Notes under the pieces: generated by a model
The model's database searches: none
The model's input: the letters and a program-made list of their open reading frames with translations, nothing else
What the model was told of the DNA's origin: nothing
Assembly: GCA_905221605.1 (NCBI GenBank)
Contig: CAJNDS010002002.1
Span: forward strand, 496,001 to 560,000
Direction: 5' to 3'
DNA: 64,000 bases
From: Symbiodinium natans
Lineage: Eukaryota > Sar > Dinophyceae > Suessiales > Symbiodiniaceae
Part shown: one piece after another, positions 45,450-56,811 of the stretch
Layout: each line of letters opens with the position of its first letter
How positions within the stretch are numbered: the first letter of the stretch is position 1
Position numbers and translations under genes: made by a program

Positions 45450-47350
45450 TTCATAACTCACGGCGGTGAAACGCTTGAGCAAAAAGATGCAAAAAGCGAC
45501 GTACAGTTGCTGCGTAGGCCTTACTTTGGACTCTGGTAAACTTAATTACCCAAGACGACCCATCCCATGCGACTCGAGCGACAGCGGCTGATGCGCTGAT
45601 CTGATGTCGTTTTCTCGGCCAGCCCATCTCCCCGCCTGAAACTGACCTGGAGGTTTTGTCTGTTGTATGTTGGCTCTTGCTCTCTCGTGCACAGATACGC
45701 ACAATCCATCCGTTGTGTAGCTGGACCCCACACAATCCCGCACAGAGGCAAGAGATGGCAAGAGCACAGGGCGGTCTCTGGAACAGGCTCGAAAGACACT
45801 TGATATATGCCAAATTATGCCAAGGTAGGTCACTGCTGCTGTTCCATCTGTTGCCACCCTGTGGCCCCCAAAGTGAGACGTACGGGGCATCCTGGGACCC
45901 GCGAGTACTTGCTCACAAGGCCCGCGTCAGAGTCGGGGCTGCTTGTGGCAGACACCGGTTCGCCAGCCGCCGTCATTGGAAAATGCCGACTTCGAAGGAA
46001 GCTCTTTGCTTCTTGGAAGGTCACAGCACAGCAGTCCATCTCAGTCTCAGTCTCAGTCTCAGTCCATCTCTTGTTCCGCAGACAGACATCTGCCGCTCGC
46101 GCGGCTCTTGCGCTTCGTTCTGCAAGACTGCGAGTGCTGCTTGGCTGAATTGTCGAAAGCCGGCCGTCGTATGCACAATTGGGCAGGCGAGCCCTTGTTA
46201 GGGCTTTGTCCTTTTGACCATCGTCCAAGGTGCCACATCTTTTCACGCGATAACGTGTCTTGTGGTGTCAGTAGCCATGCCCATTGTCACTTTGTGGAGC
46301 GCACCAAAGCAAGAAGAACTCGGTGGTCGAAAAGAGAGAACTTCACTAGCCATCACTAGCCGCTTCGTGAGTCACAAATCATCCTCAGCGACTTCCTGCA
46401 ACACATGGAGGGTGGCCGAGGGTGGACAGTTGCACTTCGATACAGAAGCGGGGGTGTCCTGATCCAGGCGCCTTCCACGCCTCCCACAAAGTGACCGTTG
46501 CCCTCAGGATCTTTGCCTGAACGGAAACACAAAGTGGTACTGTCGGAGGCCACCTTAAACCAGAAAGATACGAGTACAGCACAAGAGAGGAAGGGGCACG
46601 GGATCCATCACCCCGCTGACTTGCAGCCCTGGATCCAACTTCTGGAGCCGGGTGCTCATGTGGAGGGTGCTACCGCGCCGGCCCAAAAAAATACCCTGGA
46701 AAGCGCCAATGATTACTACAAACAGTGCCAAGCTGAATTCTGCAACCCGACATGTCATTTGCTAACTCACGTAACTTGCAACACATGGCGTTGTGAATGC
46801 ACAAGGTCGCTAGTCTTGGCAGGGCTATGCTACGACACAGGCGTGTGTGCAGCGGTGGGTTGGATGCCGAAAAAATCCATGTTGGGATTTTTGTTCAATT
46901 CAGACGGCCTGTGGCCTCACACAGGGGCCACCGCATATGGTGCTCTGCTTACGCTCGACATGTTGACATTTCTCGGCGTGCCGAACACAGAGAATGAAAT
47001 GCGCCGAGTGTCTGTAGAGACGGGAACGCAGGCATGACACTCGAGGTGATGTTTGCGACATTATCATTAACATCTGCTGTGCGAAGTAAGTTGGTTTCCT
47101 AGGCCGAACTGAGCCAGCTCGGCTTCTAAGCCTCTGATCCACTTTGTGACGGAGCGTGTCTCCTCACTTCATGGCCACGGTTCACAAGTCGAGCTCATGA
47201 TTCTATTCCGGCTTGCAGCATTCAGCTGGAATTCATGGAGCACGTGCGGCCAGACTCCGTTTGTGCTCCAGACATCTTCGACTGTATTCGGTACACGCCG
47301 GCACACGAATGCACCCGAATGCACCCGAATGCACCCGGGCCTCGGAAGGA
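45450..47350. other. No firmly supported gene
   Basis: Contains a TCTCAG hexanucleotide run (about 46040-46072) and an 11-bp triple repeat CGAATGCACCC (about 47307-47338). Plus-strand 45807-46148 has a DTGSPAAVIG motif in an otherwise unconvincing frame. Other frames show no recognisable features. Confidence 0.35.
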
Positions 47351-47399
47351 GCGAACCTCAGCTCGCAGCGAGATGCAGCTTAGTTAGGCAGGATTGGGG

Positions 47400-48490
47400 G
47401 CTGACAGAGAGCTTTCAGAGACTTCTCCCCCGAGGCGCGTTGTAGTTGGAGCTTCGCAGCCGTCGCTCCATCTTGGACACCTGCAGTGCGCAGTGCCCTG
47501 CCCGAAGACATTAGCAACCAATCCCTGAATTGCAGCCTGAGGAAGTTTCAGAGCATGTGCACAGCGCTGGGCTTCATACCCAGTGCCACTGCATGATGTC
47601 GTCCTCTGCGCCAAGTCAACCCCAAACGCGCCTCCAAACCGAACTCATCTAAACCCGCTTTGATCCCTGCCCTTTTCAACCCTGCCTCTGCCGGGAATGC
47701 CAGAGAGGCCCCAAAGCCCCAAAGCCGTAAGCCTCTTAGCTAGGTCTAAGAGCCCGAGCCGCTCAAACTCCTCCCCTCCACAGGGACTCCCACCCCGGAC
47801 CAGCTGCGACATGCTGCGATATGCTGTGATATGCTGCGACTGCTTCAAGGGACATTCCGGGGCATCTCAGGCTCCTCCACCTCATGGTAGAAATGCAGCG
47901 GCCTAAGTGGCCCCGCAGCTCGGTAGGTTGTTCGAGGGAAGAGACAGAATGTGCCACAGCCTCCTTGCAGCTACTACAGGGATGGTTTGCGGCTCGGGCT
48001 TCGGAAATGTCTCGGGCTCCCGGCGTGTTGATCTGTGGCCCGTCTTCTTCAACAGGAGTGCAGGAGAGCAGATGCCCCACCAACCCAATGAAGCCTCCAA
48101 GCCTCCGAAGGCAGCGTACGACGGCTCGGCATGCGGCTTCGCGCTGCTCGCTACTTATGCCGACCAAGCCAAGCCAGTATCAGCCGAGGCTTCCTGCCGA
48201 ACCCACCTACTCATGGTGCGCACGCCCTTCTCGCCACTGCCTTACGAACTAGTTGACCTTTGAGTTGTCGAGTGGGGGTCCGGATGGAGAGTCCTCTTGT
48301 CGCTTGAGGTATGTCTGCATGTCCCTGGAACATCGGGGATTACCGAGAAAACATGAGCTCAGATCAGAGAGATCGAGCATGATCGAGAGCGGAAGTAAAA
48401 ATGCCACTGCCTCTTCGGGTAGGTGAGCGCCGCCTTGTGCCGTTGCAGGCGGCAGGGCGCGCACGCACAGCTCTTTAAGCAAACACACAT
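47400..48490 (-). CDS. Exons of an unrecognised gene
   Basis: Three protein-like minus-strand stretches. About 48252-48488: LLKELCVRALPPATAQGGAH, then HLPEEAVAFLLPLSIMLDLS and CSRDMQTYLKRQEDSPSGPP. About 47920-48160: SEQREAACRAVVRCLRRLGG, FIGLVGHLLSCTPVEEDGPQ. About 47420-47600: EAQRCAHALKLPQAAIQGLV and GTAHCRCPRWSDGCEAP. The first two are Leu/Ala-rich and helical, the third Cys-containing. No family recognised; splice joins not resolved. Confidence 0.4.
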
Positions 48491-49323
48491 CTTGAACTTA
48501 CGCCTCCGTTGCCTGTGATAAGCCGCCTTTAAGCCATCCCTTGTTGTTGCTTCCTTCTTGCTTCTCTTGCGAAAGACTTTCTCACGAGAGACTTCTCACG
48601 GAAGCTGGGAGGCCGACATCCAGAGCGGTCACGCACCCCTGGGACTTCCCGCCCAGGATGATCCTCCCAAGAAAGCAAAGAAAGAAAGGAAGAGGCAGAG
48701 AGAACCAAGCAATCCGGGAAGATTTAGCACCACAGGGCCGCCGGCGGAGTTTTTGCGGAATCCAGAGTCGGGACATCTTGTGGCCAACAGGAAGTATACA
48801 CATTATTTGACACGTTGCGCTTCAGCAAGGAGTTCTGTACAGCTGCTGATGCTGGTTGCAATGCGACGATCTGCAGGGATCAATGAAGGGCTCAATGCGC
48901 CAGCGCTCAACTCGACACCGGCAGTGAACCCAGTCAGTGTCCCAGAATTCGCCAGGGGACTCGGAATTTGCACAGGCAAGTCACATCCAAGCATTGCCAA
49001 GTGAGTCCAGGGGATAAAGTGAGGTCTGGCCTTGGATGTGGCCTCCCGTGCACATAACAAGGGGGAAAACTTGCTAAGCAGAGACTTCCCAGAGTCAGCG
49101 GCTAAAGTTTGAAAGTGGCTAAAGGCCAACAGCAAGGAATTGGGCTCAACATGGCTCCAACTCTCTGTACATCGCCCGAACAACTTAAAGTCTCCGAGGA
49201 GGGGGCCTGCGTCTCGCGCCTGAAGCTCACAGACTCCCTCCACTTGAAATCGAAATCAGCATCAGATTCTTGAATCTGTGTCGGCCACCATGTAGTGCCC
49301 TGATCCGTATCGACACTTTTGTG

Positions 49324-49629
49324 TCAGCCAAGTACAGAGCACGACTTCGACTCTGACATCAGAAACTTCTCCTTGGCGGTTCTCTCTTTGTGGCCCGCCT
49401 CCTGCAAAGGATACCGAGAATCCCGGCCATCTCTAGTGCTGGAAAACAGGACCTGAGTATGCCTGGATTCGCTCCTCACCTGCAGCCTTGGAAATGAGCA
49501 TGAGCAAAGCCTGTCGCACATCACCCCAACAAGTGTGCCCGGACATTTTCCCGTGTCCTGCACTTTTGCTTCCAACACTTCCAAGCTGTGGGTTCGCTGG
49601 ACATCTGGCAAGAAAGAAGCCTTAGACAA
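49324..49629 (-). CDS. Possible exons, unknown
   Basis: A minus-strand frame reads DVQRTHSLEVLEAKVQDTGK and PGTLVGVMCDRLCSCSFP, followed by a charged stretch ending KEKFLMSESKSC and a stop. A CAGGTGAGG at the middle (LQ|VRSE) would make a good GT donor, so only the first part may be exon. Function unknown. Confidence 0.3.
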   Translation of the reverse strand: MSKASFLPDVQRTHSLEVLEAKVQDTGKCPGTLVGVMCDRLCSCSFPRLQVRSESRHTQVLFSSTRDGRDSRYPLQEAGHKERTAKEKFLMSESKSCSVLG

Positions 49630-49837
49630 GGTCTGATGCTTTCTGATGGTTTGGTGCTTTTTACCGGCGGTTCGAAAACAGCACGTGGCAGGTTGAAGTT
49701 TAGACAGGGTGCGTAGAAGGCCTCAATGGGACCAGATTCTTGAGCAACGGCAAAATATTTCAAATACCACCTCGGCCAACAACGACACACACACACACAC
49801 AGACAGGGCCAATGCGCACCGTGGCTTTTCGCGCCTG

Positions 49838-49882
49838 TCTCTCTCTCTCTCTCTCTCCCTCTCGCTCTCTCTGTCCCTCGTT
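49838..49882. repeat. CT microsatellite
   Basis: TCTCTCTCTC with CCCTCGCTC interruption. A second pure CT run lies at 50041-50069. Both sit between the EF-hand gene and the exons at 49.3-49.6 kb. Confidence 0.9.
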
Positions 49883-50041
49883 CTTTCTCTTTTGTCCCTT
49901 TTCTTTCCTCCATCCACCCCCCGGGCAAAAGAAGGTCAGACTCCAGGGTGCCCTCCCAATCCCGTCCGGGAGTAGGCCCCGTTCATTCTCTCCCTCTCTC
50001 AGCACATGGCCCCCGAAGGGACCGCCCCGAGAAGGGGGGGT

Positions 50042-50072
<31 letters not shown>

Positions 50073-50296
50073 ACTCATCATGGTCTTTTATGCAATGTGG
50101 CACGTGCACATGTTTAGCAAGACAACAGAACTTGTATGCTGTGCTTGGTTTGTCATCATGTCAGGCTTCAACGACAAGCCGAAGTTTCCACTGTTTCTAG
50201 TCGTACTAGAATGGGTATGCCCAGCATCATACACTTTGGCACCAGGTGGGGATGCTCGAAGTGAGAATTCGATCTCTTTTCCCGGCACACAAGCGT

Positions 50297-50743
50297 TTAC
50301 AACTCAGAGTCCATGCCCAGTCGCACAGCAAATTCCTCGAAGTCCACACTGCCTCGATCAGGCAGCAAGCGCATCAACACAGCGACGCACCGGCAGCGTC
50401 TGAACTTAAACGTTTTGCAGAGATGCCGTTTCTGTCCCTGTCAACTTCCTGCCAGAATCTCTGCATCCGATGTGGCGGAACATCCTTTGGCCAGTCACCA
50501 AGGGAACATAGCCCCACAGTTTCAGGACCAGTTACGGCCGCTTGCGCCACGACAAAAGACAATGCCAAGCAACAGATTTGTTGGAGCAATGAAGCAACTT
50601 ATGGATCATGTGCTCAAACTCGTTGTAATCAATCACGCCTGGCAGGCACCCGAGTCAAAGCGGTCAGTGAAGAGAACACTCCACTTAACACTGTAGCCAC
50701 ACCTGATTTGTCGAGATCGAAGTTGTCAAATTGAGCTTTCACC
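50297..50743 (-). CDS. EF-hand calcium-binding protein, C-terminal exons
   Basis: Exon 50703-50743 encodes VKAQFDNFDLDKS and the first base of Gly. After a 64-bp GT-AG intron, exon from 50638 continues GVIDYNEFEHMIHKLLHC. The first loop is thus DLDKSGVIDYNE, a complete 12-residue EF loop (D1, D3, S5, G6, I8, D9, E12). A later exon (reading SLGDWPKDVPPHRMQRFWQ before EVDRDRN) ends at 50427 with the first base of Gly. After a 74-bp GC-AG intron, exon 50297-50352 reads GSVDFEEFAVRLGMDSEL and TAA. The second loop is DRDRNGSVDFEE, also complete. Both should bind Ca2+. Upstream exons are missing from this call, and the intron between the two middle exons is not exactly placed. Function is Ca2+ sensing in general terms; the partner is unknown. 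Confidence 0.8.
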
Positions 50744-50899
50744 CTGTCAAGGTCGATGCAGGAACACCTGGGTGGATTCATGCCAATTCATGCCTTTCAC
50801 TTTTGATGTCTCGCCTTTGTCTTGGCAGGTTTGCACAGCTCAGGTCAGAGCTGTAACTTTTTGGAAAGCTCGAGAGTCAAATGATCACCCTTCTGGTCT

Positions 50900-53200
50900 C
50901 CTGTGCACGTGAGGAAGGCGCCTAAAGGGTGCACGTCACACAAACCTAGTCACATCCTGTCGGCATCGCGGACTGCAAGAAGAACATGTGGTCTCGGTAC
51001 CTCAGCGGGGTCTCCCTCTTAAGTGAGGATAGAAAGACACAACTGCGGCACAGGGGTAAAATATGGTTCCTCTTGTGAGGATAGAAAGAATAACTGCGGC
51101 ACAGGGCTGAAATGGAATGGAATCAGATCATGTGGCACTGGGACGCTCCCTGTCATGCACTTCTGTGGCGACCAACCTTCGGTACCCCTGGGTCAGTACC
51201 CTGTAGGAATTCCTGGTCGAAAGAAACGGAAAGAAGCCCTCCTGCATGAACCTCAGTATGCGACATTTCTCACGCAGCTTCACCTTTCCTTTGACGGACG
51301 GCCCATACAACGCCACACAAAAACACAAAAGCAACAGGCAACAACTTCAGGTTTGTCGTCACAGGCTTAACCTACGAAACAAGCTGCATCTACCTCAACA
51401 GCACCCCAGTACTCGTTTATGACCTCATCTGTCCAGCATCTGCGCGGACCTAAATCGTTTTACATTTCCAGGACAAGCTGCCAGGACAGGAAGCGGCGCG
51501 TGTTCATGGGCCCATCAGCTGCCTCTGAAAAGAGGCAATGAGAGCCACTTTTCGGGGTGCGTCATGGCTGCAGAGGGGTTTCGTGGGGCCTGGCTCACTA
51601 TGTATGGCTCACTCTCCGCATCTCTCCGCGCTAGCTGCGTGCATGGGTCTGATTCGGGGGGGTTGTTTCTGTGAACACCCATGATTTGTCCCCCAAGCCG
51701 CACAGGTCTTCCGTCACATGCACAATGCGTGGGTCCTTCCTGAGCACATAGCCCCCAAGGGGCGTGGCCGCCCCCAGATTTGCGCTCGCGCTCTCGCTCT
51801 CGCTCTCGCTCTCTCTTCTTGCTTGCTCTCTCCCTTCCTTCCTTCCTTCCTTCCTGCCTCCCTTCCCTTCCATCCTTCTTGACCCACCGAAGTGGGCCGC
51901 CCCACGGGGCGTGCATCGTCACCGGGTCAGTTGAAACTGGTGCCCGGACAGCGCGGAACTTCTCTCCCTCCCACTCCAGCTTGCTTTACCTTGACAACGC
52001 TTGGGACTGGGGAAGTCGGTTATCCCTCTGGCGTTCTCTCTCTCGCTTGCTCTTGCTCTCTTTCTCTTGCATGCTGGACGTACTCAAATGGAGCTCTTGC
52101 GCCTGGCAGTTTTCGTAAGCATCTTGCAGCAAGTGCTCAGTGATGTGCTTGATGTCGAAGACACGCAAGAGAAAGTTGCCTCATACTGAGAGGGAAGCAC
52201 AAGCGATGGGAAAAGCAAAGCGGACCGCGAAGTGTTTTCAAAGGAAGCGACCCAAACCAAAGCAGACCGCGTCTCCCGAAATTGAGCGTCTCCAAAACTC
52301 CCTTGAAGCAAAGTGGCGGAAGCTGTCGAGATCCATGCCTTCACGGGAATTCGCAGCTTCGATTTCAGATGCGATATTCAAGTGCCCCCAGCCCTTTCTG
52401 CACAGACAGTTCTGACAGATGCTTAGCATCTCAGCCACCCAAATCCAAATCCAAATCCAAACTGCTCAGGGCAGTATGTTCCACCTTCTGGTTCTGCTGA
52501 CCTTCACTAAGCTTCCTCGCAGACGCGTCAGACTGTGGCACCGCATGATATCAGTTGACAAACCAAACACCGGAAGCCCCTGCAACTGAGCAACTCTCCT
52601 CCTGAATCAAGCGTCCTTAGGACAACCTCCTTTGCATTAAGAGAATGCTTTGGGGAAGAGTGAGAGCAGCCGAAGATTCCCCATATGTGAGCCTCCATTC
52701 GGGAGCTTGGCGCTCCCCCGATACTCCTCCACAGCGAACTTCACCTCAGAGCCCCCCCCCCCCACGAACGTAGACCGTCCCGTTATAAGTCGTAAGCCTA
52801 CATCGCCCTACATAACGCACCCATATTGCACAGCCATGCTCACACTTCACCTGACGAAACCCTTCCTGGAGCGGGTGACTTCGTGAAAGTCCAATTGGAG
52901 CTGTCGGGAGAGCATCAAGGCCTGCGTGCTCGTATCCTGGGAGATTCAGGGGGGCCGCGTTAGTGGCGAAGAGGAAGGCAGCATAACGCAGCGCAACGCA
53001 ACATGTTACTTTAACATAAGCCGAGCTTCGACGAGAGCGGGCAGGGTGGACCGCCGCCGAAAAGCATCCCCAGGCACCTTCATTACAACCCTTTTGCTAG
53101 CCTCGAATGGCCTCCAAACCCGCAAAAAGGGAGGCTGAGAACAGAGGAGGTCTGTGGGCCCGGCGTCCAAATGCGGCTCGGGACTGCTACTGGCACCTGA
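50900..53200. other. No supported gene; simple repeats
   Basis: Holds a direct duplication GAGGATAGAAAGA..AACTGCGGCACAGGG (about 51026-51110), a CTCGCT run into TTCC repeats (51782-51868) and CAAATC repeats (52440-52460). Plus-strand 52205-52380 (SPEIERLQNSLEAKWRKLSR) and the overlapping minus frame are both open; neither is convincing. Confidence 0.35.
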
Positions 53201-53779
53201 GCGTTTCCGGCTGACATATCACAGTTTTGGGTCAAAAAGGGTCCCGATATGTCCCGATCACTCCTAGGTTGATGAAATCCAAACCCTGTGGCTTATCCGA
53301 TTCGAAACATCTGCTTGAGACTTTAGACCGGTTCCGCCGGTTTCAGCAGAGCCGCTGTCGCCGGGCCGCCGTGAGGGGCGCACGGCACCAGCGCTGGGGC
53401 TGGGGGGCAGCAGGTGGCGCCTTCTGAATTCTGATGACAACCAAAACCAGATCGCCACAACAGCAAGTTCTTCAACCACTCATAGACAAACACACACGCA
53501 CACACACCTCCCTCTCGGCCGCAACTCAGGCTAAAATTTGCTCTTCTGAATGCTGAATGCCTGCGTCAGGTCTCAGGCAAGGGCCTGTTTGAAGCAAGGC
53601 TCCCTCTGAACGCATGCTGCCTTTGCCATTGCTGTCCAGAGCAATGGCCCAAACAAAGATGCACAAGTAATGCAAGAAGTCCTGCACAGCGGCTGAGTCG
53701 GGCGCCCGGCAAAGCTACAGTCACCCCTCGGTGCCATCGGGAAATATCAGGAGCCGGAAGCGACACCGAGCGTTAGGCA

Positions 53780-55095
53780 GCAACTCACGGCAGCACTCCC
53801 AGTATTTCCGCCGAGGAGCTCGGTTCTCCGTCGGCCCATCCGGCCCTCAAAACTTGAGGAATTCGCTGCACAACACGCACAACACGCACAACACGCGCGA
53901 GACAATGCATCATCAGCACATCAAGGACGAGCCGCAGCGCTCTTCGAGCCCAACTTGTCCTCTTCACTCACCAGGGGTGCTCGATTGTGCTGGAGGACAT
54001 CCCCACAAAAGATAACCGCCCAAAGACATCCCCAAAGACTGTGCAGATCTGTGCAGCCAGGCAGCTTGTGCCTCCATTGAAACTCAGGAGGGTGCTGGGA
54101 GGAAGCAAGTGGATCCGGAGATGGCTTTGATCTGGTAAATGGCTTCAGCTCCAGCTCCAAGCAAGTCACTACATGCCTGGTCCTCTTGGCACCCAAAGGG
54201 GGGCCGACCCAGCCAAGATACATCAAGAAACCTTGTCGCTGCCAAGGTGCCGCTCGCTGCGTCCTCCCAGCTCCTCAGCCTGGCGAAAGCATGACATTCA
54301 GGGACAGTTGTGGAGTCGCCCGCTCTTGATAAAAGCGTCGGAACGGGGAGCAGAAGCGCACGCCTCACGGGCAATGATTTCATGAAGCGACTGCTGCATT
54401 CGATGCAGGGAGTCGATGTCAATGGCATCCTGGCGTCGAGAGAACTACAAGGAATTACGAGGAGCCGCACTTGGAGGAAGCGCACCTCTTTCCGACCACC
54501 GCGATTGCTGATGTAGTCATACCTTCGACTGCACATGGATGTTCGGAATTCCACCCCCCACCCCCCACCAAGCTCTGCTGTTAAGCGCGCGGGCTGCGCC
54601 GTACATAGCTCCGCACCCATTTTCGAACCTTTTAACTCACGCTATGTGCACCCGAGTGGCCAAGAGTTGAACTTCTCCAGTCTCCACCGCCCTCCCTTAG
54701 CATCTCTGCTCTTGACCTGCAAGAAGCCACGAAGTTCGGGCACAAAGCATAGCACAGCCCTATCCGATCGCAGCCTTTGACCACCACGTGTCGAAACAGC
54801 TGACCTGCAACGCAACTTGAGGGGCAAATAACTGCTTTGGGGAGGCATGTGGGCTCCACTCATGACTCATCATGACTCATGCAGTTTCGAAAAAGGCCTC
54901 ACGGAGAGGTGCAGTGGGGATGATCACCTGCTCACATGCTGCTGGGCACCGCACCGAACGGATCTCGGTGATCAGGCCTTGATGGCCGCACTTCCGTCGT
55001 GAAAGTAATGGGGCCTCTGAGCCGTGCCGTGCTGCTGTGCGCTGCACGGTTCTGCTGTGCACGGAGTCTTGTAGCGGGACATGATAAGTCATCAC
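53780..55095 (-). CDS. Scattered possible exons, unknown
   Basis: Candidates on the minus strand: about 53790-53920 (RVVQRIPQVLRAGWADGEPS, partly made by an ACACGCACA repeat), about 54190-54300 (RLRSWEDAASGTLAATRFLD) and about 54890-55050 (GLITEIRSVRCPAACEQVII then PTAPLREAFFETA). The last is the most protein-like. I cannot connect them. Confidence 0.25.
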
Positions 55096-55735
55096 GGGAG
55101 CCCGCGCCTGTCAGCGTATCCTGAGTGTCTCAGAGCTTTAGCACGAAGCACAAGCACAAGCACAGGCTTCTCGTCGACATGACGAAGCCCAAAGAAAATG
55201 GGTGCTGTGCTCATCGCCACTTCACCCATGCCGTGCAAGAAAATGAGTGTGTATCGGGGCCTGAGCTGGAGATAGGAGCACCAGCACCATCCAGCACTGA
55301 CGCCGTGGCCCCAAGATGCCCTCCATCTGAGGCGGGCAACAAGGTCGGTGAGCCAACAGGCTTCATCACAACAGCCGGCAGCAGGTCAGCTTGCCTTCGA
55401 ACCACCTCTTGCTCATCCAGAAAATCTCGAAAAAGAAGCCAGCATGCCCCCAGGAGAGTGCCTTGATGCGCTTCCGTTTGTCGCTTGCCTGGGCGGTATG
55501 GAGACTGAAACTGGAAAGGGTTCCCGATACCGTCACTTCGACCATCAGTAGCAAAACTCAGCTTTTCTTAGCTACAGTCCCGTCGCCACATGCAACTCGA
55601 AGATCTGTCGGCTTCTGTTTGTACCCTCGGGCCTGCTGTCGGCGGCTGTGTGCCGTCACGTGGAAGCGCACGCTGGAAAGCTGCCTAGCTTCGCCACGCC
55701 TGCGCACAAAGCGTGTGGAAATAAAGGTAGCTTAG

Positions 55736-55880
55736 TGAAGATCCACGCAATGCTTCTCACTCGATTCGAAGGAGGCTCTTGGGCATGGCACCTTTGCTTT
55801 TGAACAGCAGTTGAAAGCTCCTTGGTCAGAAGCTGCCGATCGATGATAACCTCCACCGGCGATTTGCAAGTTTCATACAT
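55736..55880 (-). CDS. Possible exon, unknown
   Basis: A minus-strand frame reads CKSPVEVIIDRQLLTKELST and AVQKQR before a GTGCCATG that could be a GT donor. No acceptor AG is found close upstream. It may belong downstream of the exon starting at 56784. Confidence 0.3.
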
Positions 55881-55924
55881 GCATACACACACATATACAA
55901 AACAAGCATAAAAAAACACAAAAT

Positions 55925-56003
55925 CCAAGAATCCAAAAATCCAAAAACCCAAAGTTTCCTGGGAGATTGTCCGGGGATTTGGATTTTTGGATTTTTGGAC
56001 TTC
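55925..56003. repeat. Inverted repeat of CCAAAAAT units
   Basis: The left arm has GAATCCAAAAATCCAAAAA, the right arm GGATTTTTGGATTTTTGG, separated by about 35 bases. The arms are reverse complements over about 18 bases and could form a hairpin. It looks like a small non-autonomous element or fold-back repeat, but no target-site duplication is evident. Confidence 0.75.
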
Positions 56004-56408
56004 TTTTCCATTTCGCGGTTGGTCCATTGGGGGGGTGAGCATATCTATATATATGTGTCACATGTATGTCTTACAAACAGCAAGCGTGCCAACCTTGTCA
56101 TCAGAATCGTCCTTCTGCAAGCGGACACGGAACTCTGTCCAGTACGAGTGCCAGGACCTCAATCATTGCAGGCTGGCAACGCGTGTGACACAAGTGCATG
56201 AGCGCAAAGTGGGTAGCGTTTTGCTTATCAGGTTGTGTCTTACAGGGAGGGTCCGTGGCAGGCGGTCTTGGGGGACAGCATGGGTTGTTGATTCGGTTTT
56301 TTTGATTTGGGGAAGACCCGATTGGCCAACGAAGTTGACTCCTTCAGCGTCGTTTCTGTCAACCTAGCAGTATCCTTCCCTAAAACCTGAATCCTGAACC
56401 CGGAACCA

Positions 56409-56442
56409 TAAACCCTAAACCCTAAACCCTAAACCCTAAACC
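56409..56442. repeat. Interstitial telomere-type repeat (CCCTAAA)
   Basis: About four and a half perfect copies of CCCTAAA in a row, preceded by degenerate copies (CCTAAAACCTGAATCCTGAACC, GGAACCATAAACC). It is the Arabidopsis-type telomere unit TTTAGGG read on the other strand, a type reported for dinoflagellates. It lies just downstream of the TBC gene. Confidence 0.95.
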
Positions 56443-56668
56443 GACATGTGCAAGTTTAGGTGGCGCATGCCTTTCTGAAAAGTGGGAAAATTGAAGCTCT
56501 CGGTGCCCCTGGTGGCCCCACACGACACTGGCAGCGCGCAGAGGCATCCTGCCAATATCACAAGCAGCCTATGACTAGTGAAGGCATGATCGATGTAGTC
56601 ACTACAGATACTACAGTACTACGTGTCAGTACATGGCCTGCCAAGTCGCGTCTGACGGTAGCCTTTCA

Positions 56669-56784
56669 AGTTGCTCACCTCCCAGCCCCCGTGCTGGGAC
56701 GGATCCTCGCACATGTTGCAACAGCACGGTACAAGAAGAACTTCAGCCAACAGCTCATCAAACCTCCATTGTATGTGCGCCATT
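56669..56784 (-). CDS. Possible first exon of a gene below the TBC gene
   Basis: Starting at an ATG 27 bases past the TBC stop, the minus strand reads MAHIQWRFDELLAEVLLVPC then CCNMCEDPSQHGGWE, followed by GTGAGC, a good GT donor. The composition is protein-like. The short distance to the TBC stop would make neighbouring genes almost abut, as is common in unidirectional dinoflagellate arrays. No family recognised. Confidence 0.35.
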
Positions 56785-56811
56785 TTCACCGACAACGTCT
56801 GACTCGGTAAG

